A model generated the notes under the pieces. The model was not told the origin of the DNA. It was given only the letters and a program-made list of their open reading frames with translations, and made no database searches. The position numbers and the translations under genes are program-made. Source: Muribaculaceae bacterium (GTDB lineage: Bacteria > Bacteroidota > Bacteroidia > Bacteroidales > Muribaculaceae). From it: a DNA stretch of 59,371 nucleotides. Every line of letters starts with the position of its first letter. Within the stretch, counting starts at the first letter, position 1. Location of the stretch: assembly GCA_022510425.1 (NCBI GenBank), contig JAFLTO010000016.1, positions 1 to 59,371 of the forward strand, in the 5' to 3' direction. This document shows positions 31,447 to 40,749 of this stretch, piece after piece.

Positions 31447-31472
31447 ATATTAACCCTTTAATAATTTATTTA

Positions 31473-31709
31473 ATGAAAGATTTATATGAAGAATTAGGTA
31501 CTTCGGCCGAAATTTTTTTTGAAAACAATCCGGATGAGATAATGATTGTAGGTGGTAACTCACCCTCTTCTATTCCCGCTTCAAATGGATTGCGTTGTCT
31601 TTTAGACGGGAATAATATAGTTAATTGTGATATTGATGTTACTAATGTCGGAGGTTGTACCGGCAATAGAATAGGTGGTGGACCTAGAACATGTCCTTAT
31701 TCTGTATAA
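31473..31709 (+). CDS. GG-leader peptide precursor (RiPP locus 2)
   Basis: 78 residues. An acidic leader (ENNPDEIMIV) ends at GG (residues 27-28), then a core of about 50 residues with four Cys (LRCLL, VNCDI, GGCTG, RTCPYSV) and several Gly. It is followed five bases later by a perfect palindrome and then a radical SAM/SPASM gene, the same order as in locus 1. No exporter is present in locus 2, so export probably depends on the C39 transporter of locus 1. Confidence 0.72.
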   Translation: MKDLYEELGTSAEIFFENNPDEIMIVGGNSPSSIPASNGLRCLLDGNNIVNCDIDVTNVGGCTGNRIGGGPRTCPYSV

Positions 31710-31713
31710 AAAA

Positions 31714-31747
31714 TAAAAATTGGAGTAAGATCTTACTCCAATTTTTA
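31714..31747 (+). terminator. Perfect 34-base palindrome after precursor 2 (terminator/attenuator)
   Basis: AAAAATTGGAGTAAGA pairs completely with TCTTACTCCAATTTTT and the 3' arm itself ends in a T run, so it can act as a terminator. It separates the precursor from the maturase and would keep the maturase level low. Confidence 0.75.
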
Positions 31748-31767
31748 TATTAAAATTGAGTGATTCA

Positions 31768-33043
31768 ATGAAATATAGCATTTTTAATTCTCGTATAAAA
31801 CTTTCAAAAAATACGGATATTATTTTTAATTCTTTAACTGAGAATTTCATTATTATACCTAAAAACAAATATATTAATTTGTCAACTATTGATAGGGATA
31901 CATTAATTAAATTTAAATTTTTAGGAATCGTATGCGAAAATGATGAAAATGAAGAAAAAAAAAATTAGAAATATATTTTTGAATTCTGTCGAGAATAGTT
32001 CAATCTTTAGGTTAACTATCAATCCTACTTTAGATTGTAATTTTAGATGTTGGTATTGTTATGAGACACATAAAAAAAACACTAAAATTTCAAATAAAAA
32101 TATATCTTTAATAAAAAAATTAATTAATAATATATTAGATAAATTTGATACAATTGAAATTGCATTTTTTGGAGGAGAACCATTGCTCGAATTTTATAAT
32201 ATAATTCTACCTTTAATTAAGTATACAAGTGAAATCAGTAATAATAAAAATAAAAATTATTATATAACCTTTACTACAAATGGTTATTTAATTAATGATG
32301 AAATAATTGGAAAATTAAAACAATATAATATTGGATTATCCCAAATCACCTTAGATGGAGGGGAATATACTCATAATCGAACGCGAATTAGTAAAGATGG
32401 CAATTCCTTCATAAGAATTATTAATAATATAAAAAAATTTACCGATGCTAATTTGCCTGTATTAATTAGAATTAATGTCACAAAAGATAATATAATTTAT
32501 TCTAATGATCTAATCAGTCATTTAAGTAAATTTAGTGAACATCAAAAGAATAATATAACCATTTCAATTCAACAGGTTTGGCAGGATATAAAAAATGATA
32601 TTTTTGATGAAATATTAGAATTATATAAAAAATTAGATAAGATAGGTTATAGAATCTATCCAATTAAACGTGATTATATTAGATCTATATGTTATGCCGA
32701 TAAACGTTATTCCGCAGTTATTAACTGGGATGGACGAGTTTTTAAATGTACTGCATTAGACTTTGAAAGTACTAAGGAAGATGGGGTTCTTTCAAGTGAT
32801 GGTAATCTGAAAATAGATAATCAATTTGATATAAGGTTAAATACTAGATTTAATAATAAACTATGTAAAAACTGTAGGATATTACCTCTCTGTAACGGAG
32901 GATGTTCGAAGAACATTGATTTATCAAAGGGCAAGGAATATTGTTTATATCCGACACAAAAGGATAAAGATAGAATTATAAAGTCAATTATCAAAGAAAA
33001 ATTAGTGCTCAATAATTTAAGGAATAGAGTAGATGTAAATTGA
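31768..33043 (+). pseudogene. Radical SAM/SPASM maturase of locus 2, split by a frameshift at an A10 run
   Basis: The N-terminal part (from ATG 31768, MKYSIFNSRIKLSKN) stops at 31968. The remainder is open in the +1 frame from 31940 to 33043 and carries CNFRCWYC, FFGGEPLL, ITLDGGEYTHNR and a SPASM region (VINWDGRVFKCTALDF, CKNCRILPLCNGGC). Losing one A from the ten-A run at 31955-31964 joins the two parts so that they align along their length with the maturase at 24512. It could be a real mutation, phase variation, RNA-polymerase slippage on the A run, or a sequencing error. The intact catalytic Cys suggest the enzyme was functional until recently or still is. Confidence 0.82.
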
Positions 33044-33172
33044 ATAAAAGCAATTTTTATTTATTATATTTTTTATTTTATTGATATAAAATTGATTATT
33101 TATAAATTAGAATAATGTTGACTTTTCTTTATTTTTTTGTTTACATTTTACTAATCTTCTAATTTTTTATTT

Positions 33173-35461
33173 GTGAAAAAATTTTTAATACTATTTGTTT
33201 TTCTTAGTTTTTTTGTTAATTTAAATGCAATAATTGTAACAGGAAAAATCTTTTCTATCAGCAACTCTAAAGGTCTAAGTAACGTCCAATGTGATTTGTT
33301 ATGTAATGATAACATAATTTCAAGTATCAAAACTGGTACAAAAGGAGAATTTTCATTTATTATAAATTTTAAAGATAATTTTGTATTAAAATTTTCTTCT
33401 AATGAATACAATACTTCGGAAATATATATAGAAAACAAATCAAAGAATATTAATTTAGGAAAGATATACTTAAGTAAATCACATAATCTTAATGAAATTA
33501 TTATTAATGGTAATTTAATTCATCTATCTAATGGAAATATATTAATTTACCCATCTAAATCAGATATAAATACTTCTACAAATGCAATCAGTTTATTTCA
33601 AAAACTTCCTTTGGCTGGACTTGAATCAAATCCAGTAAGACAGACATTGACAGTAGATGCAGGAAGTCCCATGATACTTATAAATGGGATACCTTCCACA
33701 ATGGAAGATTTACAGGGATTATTAGCTAAAGATATAAAAAAGATTGAGTTTTCACGTGTAACCCCGGCTCGTTATGCTGATCAAGGGTATTCCGGTTTTT
33801 TAAATATTACACTTAAAGAAAGAACAGACGGTGGGACTGTATATCTTTGGGGAAGAAGTGCATTAAATACGGCTTTTATGGACGGGAACTTCAATTTCTC
33901 CTATCATCAGGGACCATCACAAATTACAATAGGTTATAGCCCTTCATGGAGAAATTATCATGATGTGTTTGACAATACTTGGGAAAGTTTGATCGCTCCA
34001 GATTTTAAAGTTGAACTTGACGACCATGATAACAATCCTTTCAATTATCATTATCATAACCTACTTTTTAAATATGATTTTTTTCCCAATACCAGAACTT
34101 TGTTTTCAGCTACATTAAGAGCAAGACCTAACTTTAATAATAGCAAATCTTATGGTGATGTAATTGATTCAGAATTGGGAGAATATTCCTATATTAATAA
34201 AACGAAAAATGATGGGTTCAATCCTTCCCTTGATTTATTCTTCCGTCATGATTTCAATGATAATAATTCATTGGAAATCGAAGAAGTGGGAACAATCAAC
34301 CATTCAAAATACAGATATAACAGCATTTATGATTTTGGTAATTATAATGAAGATTATACAATGGATGCAAATAGTAACCGAAGTTCGCTTATCAGTGAAA
34401 TAAGTTATGTTCATAATTTCAATGATAAATCATCCTTATCCACAGGCTATCAAAATACATATTCATATAGTAAAAATAAATACTTATCAAGTGATTATAC
34501 ACCAATACTGAAAGAAAATAATAACTATGTTTATGCAAAATATGGTCAAACCATTGGAAAGGTTTATTTCTCTTTGTCGACAGGAGTAAAATTATTTTGG
34601 ATTGAGAATGATTTAAATAAAAGGCATTTTATAAAAAATCTATCATCATTTTATATTTCCTGGAATATCTCAAAATTTTGGAATATTACTGGTAATTTTT
34701 CATATAATCCAGGAATTCCATCATTGACTTCTCTTACTGAGTATCCACAACAAAAGACTCCTTACCTTATAATTAATGGTAATCCTGATTTGAAGGTTTC
34801 AGAGACAATGAGATATCAAATTATGCCTTCCTTCCAATATAAAAAATTCTATACTTCTCTCCTTATATATTACCAATCCATAAATAAACAGGTTATAAAC
34901 GAAACATATTATATTGGAGACGGTTTATTTTTACAACAAAATAATAACATTATAAAAGGGGTAAATACAGGAGGTGAGGTAAACTTTAAAATCAATAATG
35001 TATATGGCTTCGGAGCTAATGTGTCATTAACATTTCAATACTTTTCAAGCAAAGGATTAAATTGGAGACATCACTTAAATGCTTTTAAAGCAAACTTTAC
35101 TTTATGGTGGAACAAAGGGCCATTGATCATTTCTTATTGGCGAAAAATACCAGGGAAATATTTAATTGGTTTCTATGAGGGAAAAGAAGAGAACGGAAAT
35201 ATTATCTCTATAGAATATAAACTCAATAAACATTTGACAATTGGAGGAGGATGGTGGTATATATTTGAAAAGAAGGGAACGCAATATCCCTTATGGAGTT
35301 TTTCAGAAGTAAACCCTTATTATAGAGAAAGATATATTAAAAACAATAAAAATATGGTAGTATTGTCTATCAGTTTTAATACAAATTTTGGAACCAATTA
35401 CAATTCAATAAAACGAACACTAAATAATAGTGATATAGATTCGTCATTATTTAAAATGTAA
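33173..35461 (+). CDS. Outer-membrane barrel with carboxypeptidase-regulatory-like domain (peptide locus 2)
   Basis: 762 residues from a GTG start that gives a signal peptide (KKFLILFVFLSFFVNLNA). A CarboxypepD_reg-like domain (about 22-100) is followed by a plug-like segment (VDAGSPMILINGIPS, KKIEFSRVTPARYADQG) and a barrel. It has the same domain order and neighbourhood as the barrel of locus 1 but is uniformly AT-rich. Probably the outer-membrane step for the second peptide or its receptor. Confidence 0.75.
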   Translation: MKKFLILFVFLSFFVNLNAIIVTGKIFSISNSKGLSNVQCDLLCNDNIISSIKTGTKGEFSFIINFKDNFVLKFSSNEYNTSEIYIENKSKNINLGKIYLSKSHNLNEIIINGNLIHLSNGNILIYPSKSDINTSTNAISLFQKLPLAGLESNPVRQTLTVDAGSPMILINGIPSTMEDLQGLLAKDIKKIEFSRVTPARYADQGYSGFLNITLKERTDGGTVYLWGRSALNTAFMDGNFNFSYHQGPSQITIGYSPSWRNYHDVFDNTWESLIAPDFKVELDDHDNNPFNYHYHNLLFKYDFFPNTRTLFSATLRARPNFNNSKSYGDVIDSELGEYSYINKTKNDGFNPSLDLFFRHDFNDNNSLEIEEVGTINHSKYRYNSIYDFGNYNEDYTMDANSNRSSLISEISYVHNFNDKSSLSTGYQNTYSYSKNKYLSSDYTPILKENNNYVYAKYGQTIGKVYFSLSTGVKLFWIENDLNKRHFIKNLSSFYISWNISKFWNITGNFSYNPGIPSLTSLTEYPQQKTPYLIINGNPDLKVSETMRYQIMPSFQYKKFYTSLLIYYQSINKQVINETYYIGDGLFLQQNNNIIKGVNTGGEVNFKINNVYGFGANVSLTFQYFSSKGLNWRHHLNAFKANFTLWWNKGPLIISYWRKIPGKYLIGFYEGKEENGNIISIEYKLNKHLTIGGGWWYIFEKKGTQYPLWSFSEVNPYYRERYIKNNKNMVVLSISFNTNFGTNYNSIKRTLNNSDIDSSLFKM

Positions 35462-35497
35462 TAACTTTTTGTGAAAATGACTTATAAGGAAATTTAT

Positions 35498-35695
35498 ATG
35501 AATAATAAGAATAGAAAAAAGTATATAATTCTTCGTTCGGAGAAGGTCAGGAATTTGATAGTAGAAATACCTCCATCCCTGGTAGGATGATGAACGGCGG
35601 TTATAGTATTGATTTTCCTGTTGTTGCTTTCAGCAATTTGTTTCCTGCCTTATCCTTACTCTAATGGAAAGACAATTATCAGACATTTCTTACTG
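35498..35695 (+). pseudogene. Broken second copy of the small HlyD-start-like membrane protein
   Basis: From ATG 35498 the translation LRSEKVRNLIVEIPPSLVG matches the protein at 30567, but two consecutive TGA codons (35588-35593) stop it where the first copy has Arg-Trp-Gly. The matching membrane segment and CFLPYPYSNGK continue in the same frame afterwards. The change of TGG to TGA explains one stop. The homologous DNA shows that locus 2 once had the same downstream gene as locus 1. Confidence 0.7.
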
Positions 35696-35719
35696 AAAAA
35701 AATAAAATTGGGTTGTTAT

Positions 35720-36322
35720 TTAATTTTTTATTGTATTATAGAGATTTTTAAAATATATTTCAAGTTGGTTGATATCGTATCCGGATTGAGTAAAAAAACC
35801 AGTAAAAGACTTTCCTAAATAACAAACTTCAAATATTTCAGCATATACTTTAGGATTTATATTATTTTTAATTTCTCCAGATTTAATAGATCTTTCTAAA
35901 ACTGAATACCAAATTTTTGTTTCTTCTTCAAACCATGTATATGCTATTTCTTTAAAATTGTCAATGTATGTGAGAGCAGAGTTTTCTATTCTCATTAAGG
36001 CCTCATTGAAATTTTCTATTCCCATTTCCGTCATTGTAAGCTTTTCTTTCTTAAGAATTTCTATAAAGTATGAATAAAAGGAATATAATGATAGTCTATA
36101 GGGTTCTGGTACTGCTTTAACGGATGATGAATCGAAGATAAGGGTCTTTAAAATCTCTTTAAAGAGTCCTTCTTTATTCTTAAAATAGTATATCATTGAC
36201 CCGCGACTGATACCAATCTCTGTCTCCATTACCTTAAAAGAAACAAGTTCATAGGGTCGTGTCGCAAAAAGTTTAAAAGCCTCCAATAAAATTCTTTGCC
36301 TACTTTGTTCTCCTTTAGTCAT
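35720..36322 (-). CDS. TetR-family transcriptional regulator
   Basis: 200 residues. N-terminal TetR helix-turn-helix: RQRILLEAFKLFATRPYE, then GISRGSMIYYFKNKEGLF. The C-terminal ligand domain is not recognisable. It is transcribed away from the Cys-rich peptide locus; the 470-base divergent region holds two copies of the cargo palindrome. A -7 box (TAACTTTG on the minus strand, 36351-36344) precedes the start. TetR proteins bind palindromes of this kind, so it is a candidate regulator of the cargo promoters. Confidence 0.88.
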   Translation of the reverse strand: MTKGEQSRQRILLEAFKLFATRPYELVSFKVMETEIGISRGSMIYYFKNKEGLFKEILKTLIFDSSSVKAVPEPYRLSLYSFYSYFIEILKKEKLTMTEMGIENFNEALMRIENSALTYIDNFKEIAYTWFEEETKIWYSVLERSIKSGEIKNNINPKVYAEIFEVCYLGKSFTGFFTQSGYDINQLEIYFKNLYNTIKN

Positions 36323-36343
36323 CTGTCTAATTTTAAAGTCTTA

Positions 36344-36351
36344 CAAAGTTA
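36344..36351 (-). promoter_or_regulatory. -7 promoter box of the tetR gene at 36322
   Basis: TAACTTTG on the minus strand fits the Bacteroidetes TAnnTTTG consensus and lies about 21 bases before the start codon. Confidence 0.5.
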
Positions 36352-36474
36352 TATAAATTAAACTATATAAAAAACATTACTTTTATAAATAATAGATTAT
36401 CAATTAATTATACTTATTAAAGAAAGATAATAATGAAAGTTTAATATTTGATTCTATAATCAATAGAATACTTT

Positions 36475-36764
36475 TATAATGTATGTTATAAATACTGAAG
36501 ATTGTTTTTTATACATTACAAAAAAGAAAAAGATTATACGACCCAATTTAGGAGTTACAAAGTAATTACTGAATATTGATTTCACATGTTACATATCATT
36601 ATTCTTTTATGCCTATGACAAGTAGAGAAGATTCCTTTATATTTAATTGTTAAAAAATATTTAGATATTTTATAGATATTCAACATGTTACAAATCATTT
36701 ATATAATAAATGTTATATTTTTTCAGTTGAAAGTTCCATATATTAGTATTTTTTATTAATTTTG
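36475..36764 (+). promoter_or_regulatory. Divergent control region with two operator-like palindromes; promoter of the Cys-rich peptide
   Basis: TATAATGTATGTTATA (36475-36490) and TATAATAAATGTTATA (36702-36717) share 14 of 16 bases. The second lies exactly 39 bases before the -7 box TAATTTTG (36757-36764), the same distance as for the defence operon at 42393. 39 differs from the 8-base spacing of other cargo promoters by 31 bases, close to three helical turns. The rest of the 470-base divergent region is AT-rich without a visible gene. Confidence 0.6.
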
Positions 36765-36792
36765 TAAACATGTTTAACTTTACTATCAAAAT

Positions 36793-36906
36793 ATGGATTA
36801 CAAAAAACCAGAAATTTTAGTTAAAAGTTGTCTACCTTTGGCTGATTGCACTAAAAAGCCATGTGGAAGACCCTCTTGCTCCGCTAAACCATCAGGTAAG
36901 CACTAA
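36793..36906 (+). CDS. Cys-rich peptide precursor (RiPP locus 3)
   Basis: 37 residues, too short for usual gene calling: MDYKKPEILVKSCLPLADC followed by TKKPCGRPSCSAKPSGKH. Four Cys lie in the second half with Lys/Pro-rich spacing, as in precursors of thioether (ranthipeptide/sactipeptide) products. It has no GG site. It has its own promoter 29 bases upstream and is followed by a strong terminator-like hairpin and then a radical SAM/SPASM gene 40 bases downstream, which is the classic arrangement of precursor and maturase. Confidence 0.75.
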   Translation: MDYKKPEILVKSCLPLADCTKKPCGRPSCSAKPSGKH

Positions 36907-36913
36907 CAAAATT

Positions 36914-36946
36914 GCGGTAGCTTTGAGCTACCGCTTTCTTTTTTTT
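36914..36946 (+). terminator. Terminator/attenuator between the Cys-rich peptide and its maturase
   Basis: GCGGTAGC and GCTACCGC form a perfect 8-bp stem with a 5-base loop, followed by TTTC and nine T residues. The T run ends directly at the ATG of the maturase gene, so most transcripts should end here and only read-through makes maturase. Confidence 0.9.
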
Positions 36947-38353
36947 ATGTATTATTCAAGACCTCCATATATAATATATCGGGATTTTCTGGATTACGGT
37001 TATTTAACTGATAATCGTAATTATGGATATGACACTGCCTCTAGAAGTTGTAAAAAGGTTGGAGACATGATACTGTCAAAAACAGGTAGTGTATTTTATT
37101 CTATTATATCTGAAAAGCCTCAATCAATATATGAAATTTCACAAAAATTAATAGAAAAGTTTAAGGGAGTATCGTTGGAAAAAATACAAAAAGATTCTTT
37201 TGATTTTTTTAATAAACTTAGTGAAGAAGGCTTTGTAATAAAAAAAAGTTTTATCAATAATCAAACTAATATAGATTGGTTTTCGTATGACAATATTACA
37301 CCGTATGAAATAGAAAAATCTTATAAAGAGCCAGAAATTAATACTATTATTAGAAGCAAATCAACCGAAAATAGATTATCTAGAGTTCATCTTAATATTT
37401 CCGATACATGTAATGAGAAATGTGTTCATTGTTATATACCAAAATATCTTAAGCCAAATAAAATGTCAAAAGCATTATTCCATAAGATTTTGAGGGAATG
37501 TAAAGAGATGAATGTACTTAATATCACTCTGGGAGGTGGGGAGCCTATGTTAAATGATAATTTATTATTTTTCATAAAGAAATGTAAAGAAAATAATTTT
37601 TCAATTAATCTTCTTACAAATTTAACTTTATTATCTGATAATATGGTTGATGAATTTTGTAATATACCTTTACTAAGTGTTCAGACAACAATTTATTCAT
37701 TGAAAGATAGGATTCATGATTCTATAACAGGTGTAAAAGGAAGTTTGAAAAAGACAATTGAAGGAATTAAAAAATTGCGAAATTGCAATATTCCCATGCA
37801 AATCAATTGTCCTGTTATGAAACAAAATTTGAATTTTTATAGGGAAGTCTTGGATTGGGGAAAATCTTTAAATATTGAGACTGATAGCGACTATATGATA
37901 TTTGGTTGTTATGACGGTTCCAAAAAAAATCTAATTAATAGACTGGATCTTTCAGAGGTTAAATGTTTATTACGATGTGATAAACAGGAAAATAAAAATT
38001 TTATTGTTGAAAATAGAAAATACACCCCTAACTTTGTTTGTCCTATTTGCCAAACCTCCTTATGTATTTCTTCAACCGGTAATGTCTATCCATGTGAAGG
38101 GTTACAGAGTATATCACTTGGTAATTTAAATACTACTCCAATAAATAAAATATGGCATTCTTCAAATCTTATAAAAGAATTACGTAATTTAACAATAAAC
38201 GATTTTCCAAAATGCAAAGTTTGCGAAGATAGAGATTATTGTTCCACATGTTTAGTTAGGAATGTCACTGAGAGTCCTTCTTTAAGTTTCAGAGATGTTA
38301 ATTCATATTTTTGTTCAATAGCTAAAATGAAAAATGATATAATGAATGAGTAA
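36947..38353 (+). CDS. Radical SAM/SPASM peptide maturase with PqqD-like leader-binding domain (RiPP locus 3)
   Basis: 468 residues from the ATG at 36947; an upstream in-frame ATG at 36863 overlaps the peptide gene and the terminator and is rejected. Residues 1-100 read like a PqqD/RRE domain. Radical SAM motif CNEKCVHC (Cys155, Cys159, Cys162), then LGGGEPMLND. The SPASM part has CPICQTSLCISSTGNVYPC, CKVCEDRDYCSTC and a final FCSIAK, as in thioether-forming maturases such as AlbA-type enzymes. Its likely substrate is the 37-residue Cys-rich peptide upstream. No dedicated exporter is adjacent. Confidence 0.88.
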   Translation: MYYSRPPYIIYRDFLDYGYLTDNRNYGYDTASRSCKKVGDMILSKTGSVFYSIISEKPQSIYEISQKLIEKFKGVSLEKIQKDSFDFFNKLSEEGFVIKKSFINNQTNIDWFSYDNITPYEIEKSYKEPEINTIIRSKSTENRLSRVHLNISDTCNEKCVHCYIPKYLKPNKMSKALFHKILRECKEMNVLNITLGGGEPMLNDNLLFFIKKCKENNFSINLLTNLTLLSDNMVDEFCNIPLLSVQTTIYSLKDRIHDSITGVKGSLKKTIEGIKKLRNCNIPMQINCPVMKQNLNFYREVLDWGKSLNIETDSDYMIFGCYDGSKKNLINRLDLSEVKCLLRCDKQENKNFIVENRKYTPNFVCPICQTSLCISSTGNVYPCEGLQSISLGNLNTTPINKIWHSSNLIKELRNLTINDFPKCKVCEDRDYCSTCLVRNVTESPSLSFRDVNSYFCSIAKMKNDIMNE

Positions 38354-38380
38354 AAGTTCGATATATTATTTCATAAGATT

Positions 38381-40096
38381 ATGTATAAAAGATATATATA
38401 TATCATCAATTGTGTTGTCATTATACTTATGACATTCGGGTGTTGTGATAATAACGAAAAAGTTATGAAGAAAATTGATCTAGCAGAGACGTTAATAGAA
38501 GATTTACCAGATTCGTCCCTAACAATTTTATCAAGTATTTCATTAGATGATTTACACGGCAATCAGGAAAAGGCTAGATTTAGTTTATTAATGTCTATGG
38601 CATTAGATAAGAATTATATTGATGAAACGACTTTTGATGTAATTCAACCAGCAATTGACTACTATTTAAAAAATGGATCTCCAGATGATATTCTCCGGAC
38701 TTTTTACTATCAAGGTAGAATATATCAAAATCAGGGTGATTTAGGAAAAGCAATGAGTTCTTATTTTAAAGCCATTGAACTAGCAACTCAAATAAAAGAT
38801 TCATTAGTATTAGCTAGAACCTATGTAGCTCAAGGAGTTTTATATATGGATTATCATGATTATAATGCCTATATACTTAACTTCGAAAAAGCTGCAGAAT
38901 TATACTCTAAACTTTCAAAAAGAGATGATGAAATCGATTGTTTATTTGATATATTAAATGGTTATATAATTCTTCATAATAAGAACAAATCAGATAGTAT
39001 TTATAATATTTTAAACGGGTTAGATTCATTGAAAGATGATCAGAAAATAACATTACAAGGATATAAGATAACCATGGCGGGTAGATTTGGGAATCTAGAA
39101 GAAACAAGGAAAGTGCTTGAAAATGATTTTAAAGAACTAGATAGTTATGGATTGTTAAGTTTGGCATTAGCTTATAATAAAGTTGGTGAAAACGAAAATG
39201 CAGAAAATATACTAAAGTATATTAAAAAAAATAATTTAAAGTATGATACAATTATGTATCAGTCTATAGAAGTATGTATTCTAAAAAATTTGAGAAAATA
39301 TAAAGAAGCATTAAATGTCTATATGGATTTAAGTCAATAATTAGATTCATTGGAAGAGTTAAATTACAAAAATAATTCAAAAACTTTAGAAGAAAAATTC
39401 CAATTAGAATTAAAAAATCAAGAAGAAGCAAAAAACAAGAAATTATTAATGTTGGCTAGTGAGACTGGATTTGTTATACTTATTTTAATTATTTTGATTT
39501 TATTGTTATATGTTAGAAATAATCGTATTAAAAATGATTTGGTAAAAAAACAGACTAAAATAACGGAGATTGAAAATAAAAACCTTAAACTTGAAAAAGA
39601 GAAGTTGTCTTTAAAAGCTGAAAATTTAGCTAATAAAGTAAATATACTCGAGGAAGAAAAAGAAAGTTTAAAACACATAATTTCAACTCACGATGAATTG
39701 CCAGTAGAAGTACAAAATGCAATTAAAATAAGAATAGAAATGTTAAATTCTTTATTAGCGGGTTACATTACGGATAATGATCAATTTGAAAAGTCTTATG
39801 AACTTTGGGTTAAGAAACTTACAGATAATAGAGAAGAATTCATGAATTCTAACAGACTGGCCTTTCAAGTATCACATCCACATTTTATTAAATTTTTTGA
39901 AGATCATGGATTATCTAATTCTGAAATAAATTATGTCTGTTTATATGCTTTAGGTTTAAGGGGGAAAGAAGTAGGTAATTATATGAAAAAACCAAGTCAT
40001 GTAAATATCAGTAGTGGGATTAGAAAAAAATTAGGAATAGATCAACATGAAACAAACATAGGTATTTATGTAAGAAGACTGTTAAAAACTCTATAA
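38381..40096 (+). pseudogene. TPR lipoprotein regulator with membrane helix and C-terminal HTH, interrupted by an in-frame TAA
   Basis: The first part (38381-39340) is a lipoprotein (MTFG-C at about residue 21) with tetratricopeptide-like helices (YYQGRIYQNQGDLGKAMSSY). A single TAA at 39338-39340 stops it. The same frame then continues to 40096 with a membrane segment (about 39468-39515), a coiled coil and a C-terminal LuxR-like helix-turn-helix (SNSEINYVCLYALGLRGKEV). Uninterrupted, the protein would have about 571 residues, the normal layout of this Bacteroidetes regulator family. The stop is a mutation or sequence error; separate translation of the second half from a TTG at 39350 is possible. 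Confidence 0.75.
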
Positions 40097-40229
40097 TAGT
40101 TATTTTTTTGATTAAAGTATTATACGTCTTATTAAAGTATTATTTTTAAATTTTTATATATAATTGATTATTAGATGTTTGCAAAATAATGTATGAAACT
40201 TTTATTTTAATTATGAAAGTTTATTACAT

Positions 40230-40237
40230 TAATTTTG
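40230..40237 (+). promoter_or_regulatory. -7 promoter box of the HTH regulator gene
   Basis: TAATTTTG matches TAnnTTTG and lies only 7 bases before the ATG at 40245, so the transcript would have almost no leader. Confidence 0.5.
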
Positions 40238-40244
40238 TAAAAAA

Positions 40245-40715
40245 ATGTCAAAGGAAAGGAAAATTTCAATTTCTAAAGAAGGTACAGAGCTAGTAGTATT
40301 ATCTAAATTATTATATTTTTTAACAAGCATGATTGTTAATTGTACGGAAATTCAATTATTACATAAAACTTTATTATTAGAAGAATTAAGTTATGAGAAA
40401 GAAAAGAGAAAAGGCGATGTTTCTGAAAATCGTAACCTTATTTATAGATCTATCCCCTGGGATAGATTATTAGAGATTATAGCTGATAATTTAGATTTTT
40501 CAAATAAAATTAAACATACAGGAGTAAACTTCTCAAAGAGGGAGATTTTATATATGTGTGCTCTTATATGTGGAGTAACTGGACGAGAATATGAAATTAT
40601 TACAGGCTTAAAAAGTCATTATAATTTAAGTTATTCGATTAGGAGAAAGTTAAAAGTTCCTAGAAATTCTACTAATTTAGGAATTTATCTTAAAAGAAAT
40701 ATAGTTAAGAATTAA
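40245..40715 (+). CDS. Stand-alone HTH regulator related to the C-terminus of the TPR regulator
   Basis: 156 residues, no membrane segment. The last 60 residues (NFSKREILYMCALICGVTGR and IRRKLKVPRNSTNLGIYLKR) parallel the end of the preceding gene (LSNSEINYVCLYALGLRGKE, IRRKLG-like segment, NIGIYVRR), including the LGIY/IGIY ending. It thus looks like a soluble, shortened paralogue that could bind the same DNA or form heterodimers. Confidence 0.65.
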   Translation: MSKERKISISKEGTELVVLSKLLYFLTSMIVNCTEIQLLHKTLLLEELSYEKEKRKGDVSENRNLIYRSIPWDRLLEIIADNLDFSNKIKHTGVNFSKREILYMCALICGVTGREYEIITGLKSHYNLSYSIRRKLKVPRNSTNLGIYLKRNIVKN

Positions 40716-40749
40716 ATTCAACTCTTATATTTAATACAATTGATAAATT

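Noticed and set aside
36863..36946. Upstream in-frame start giving a 496-residue maturase
   Set aside because: The extra 28 codons cover the Cys-rich peptide gene and a strong terminator and have no relation to the family; ATG 36947 starts the normal N-terminus.
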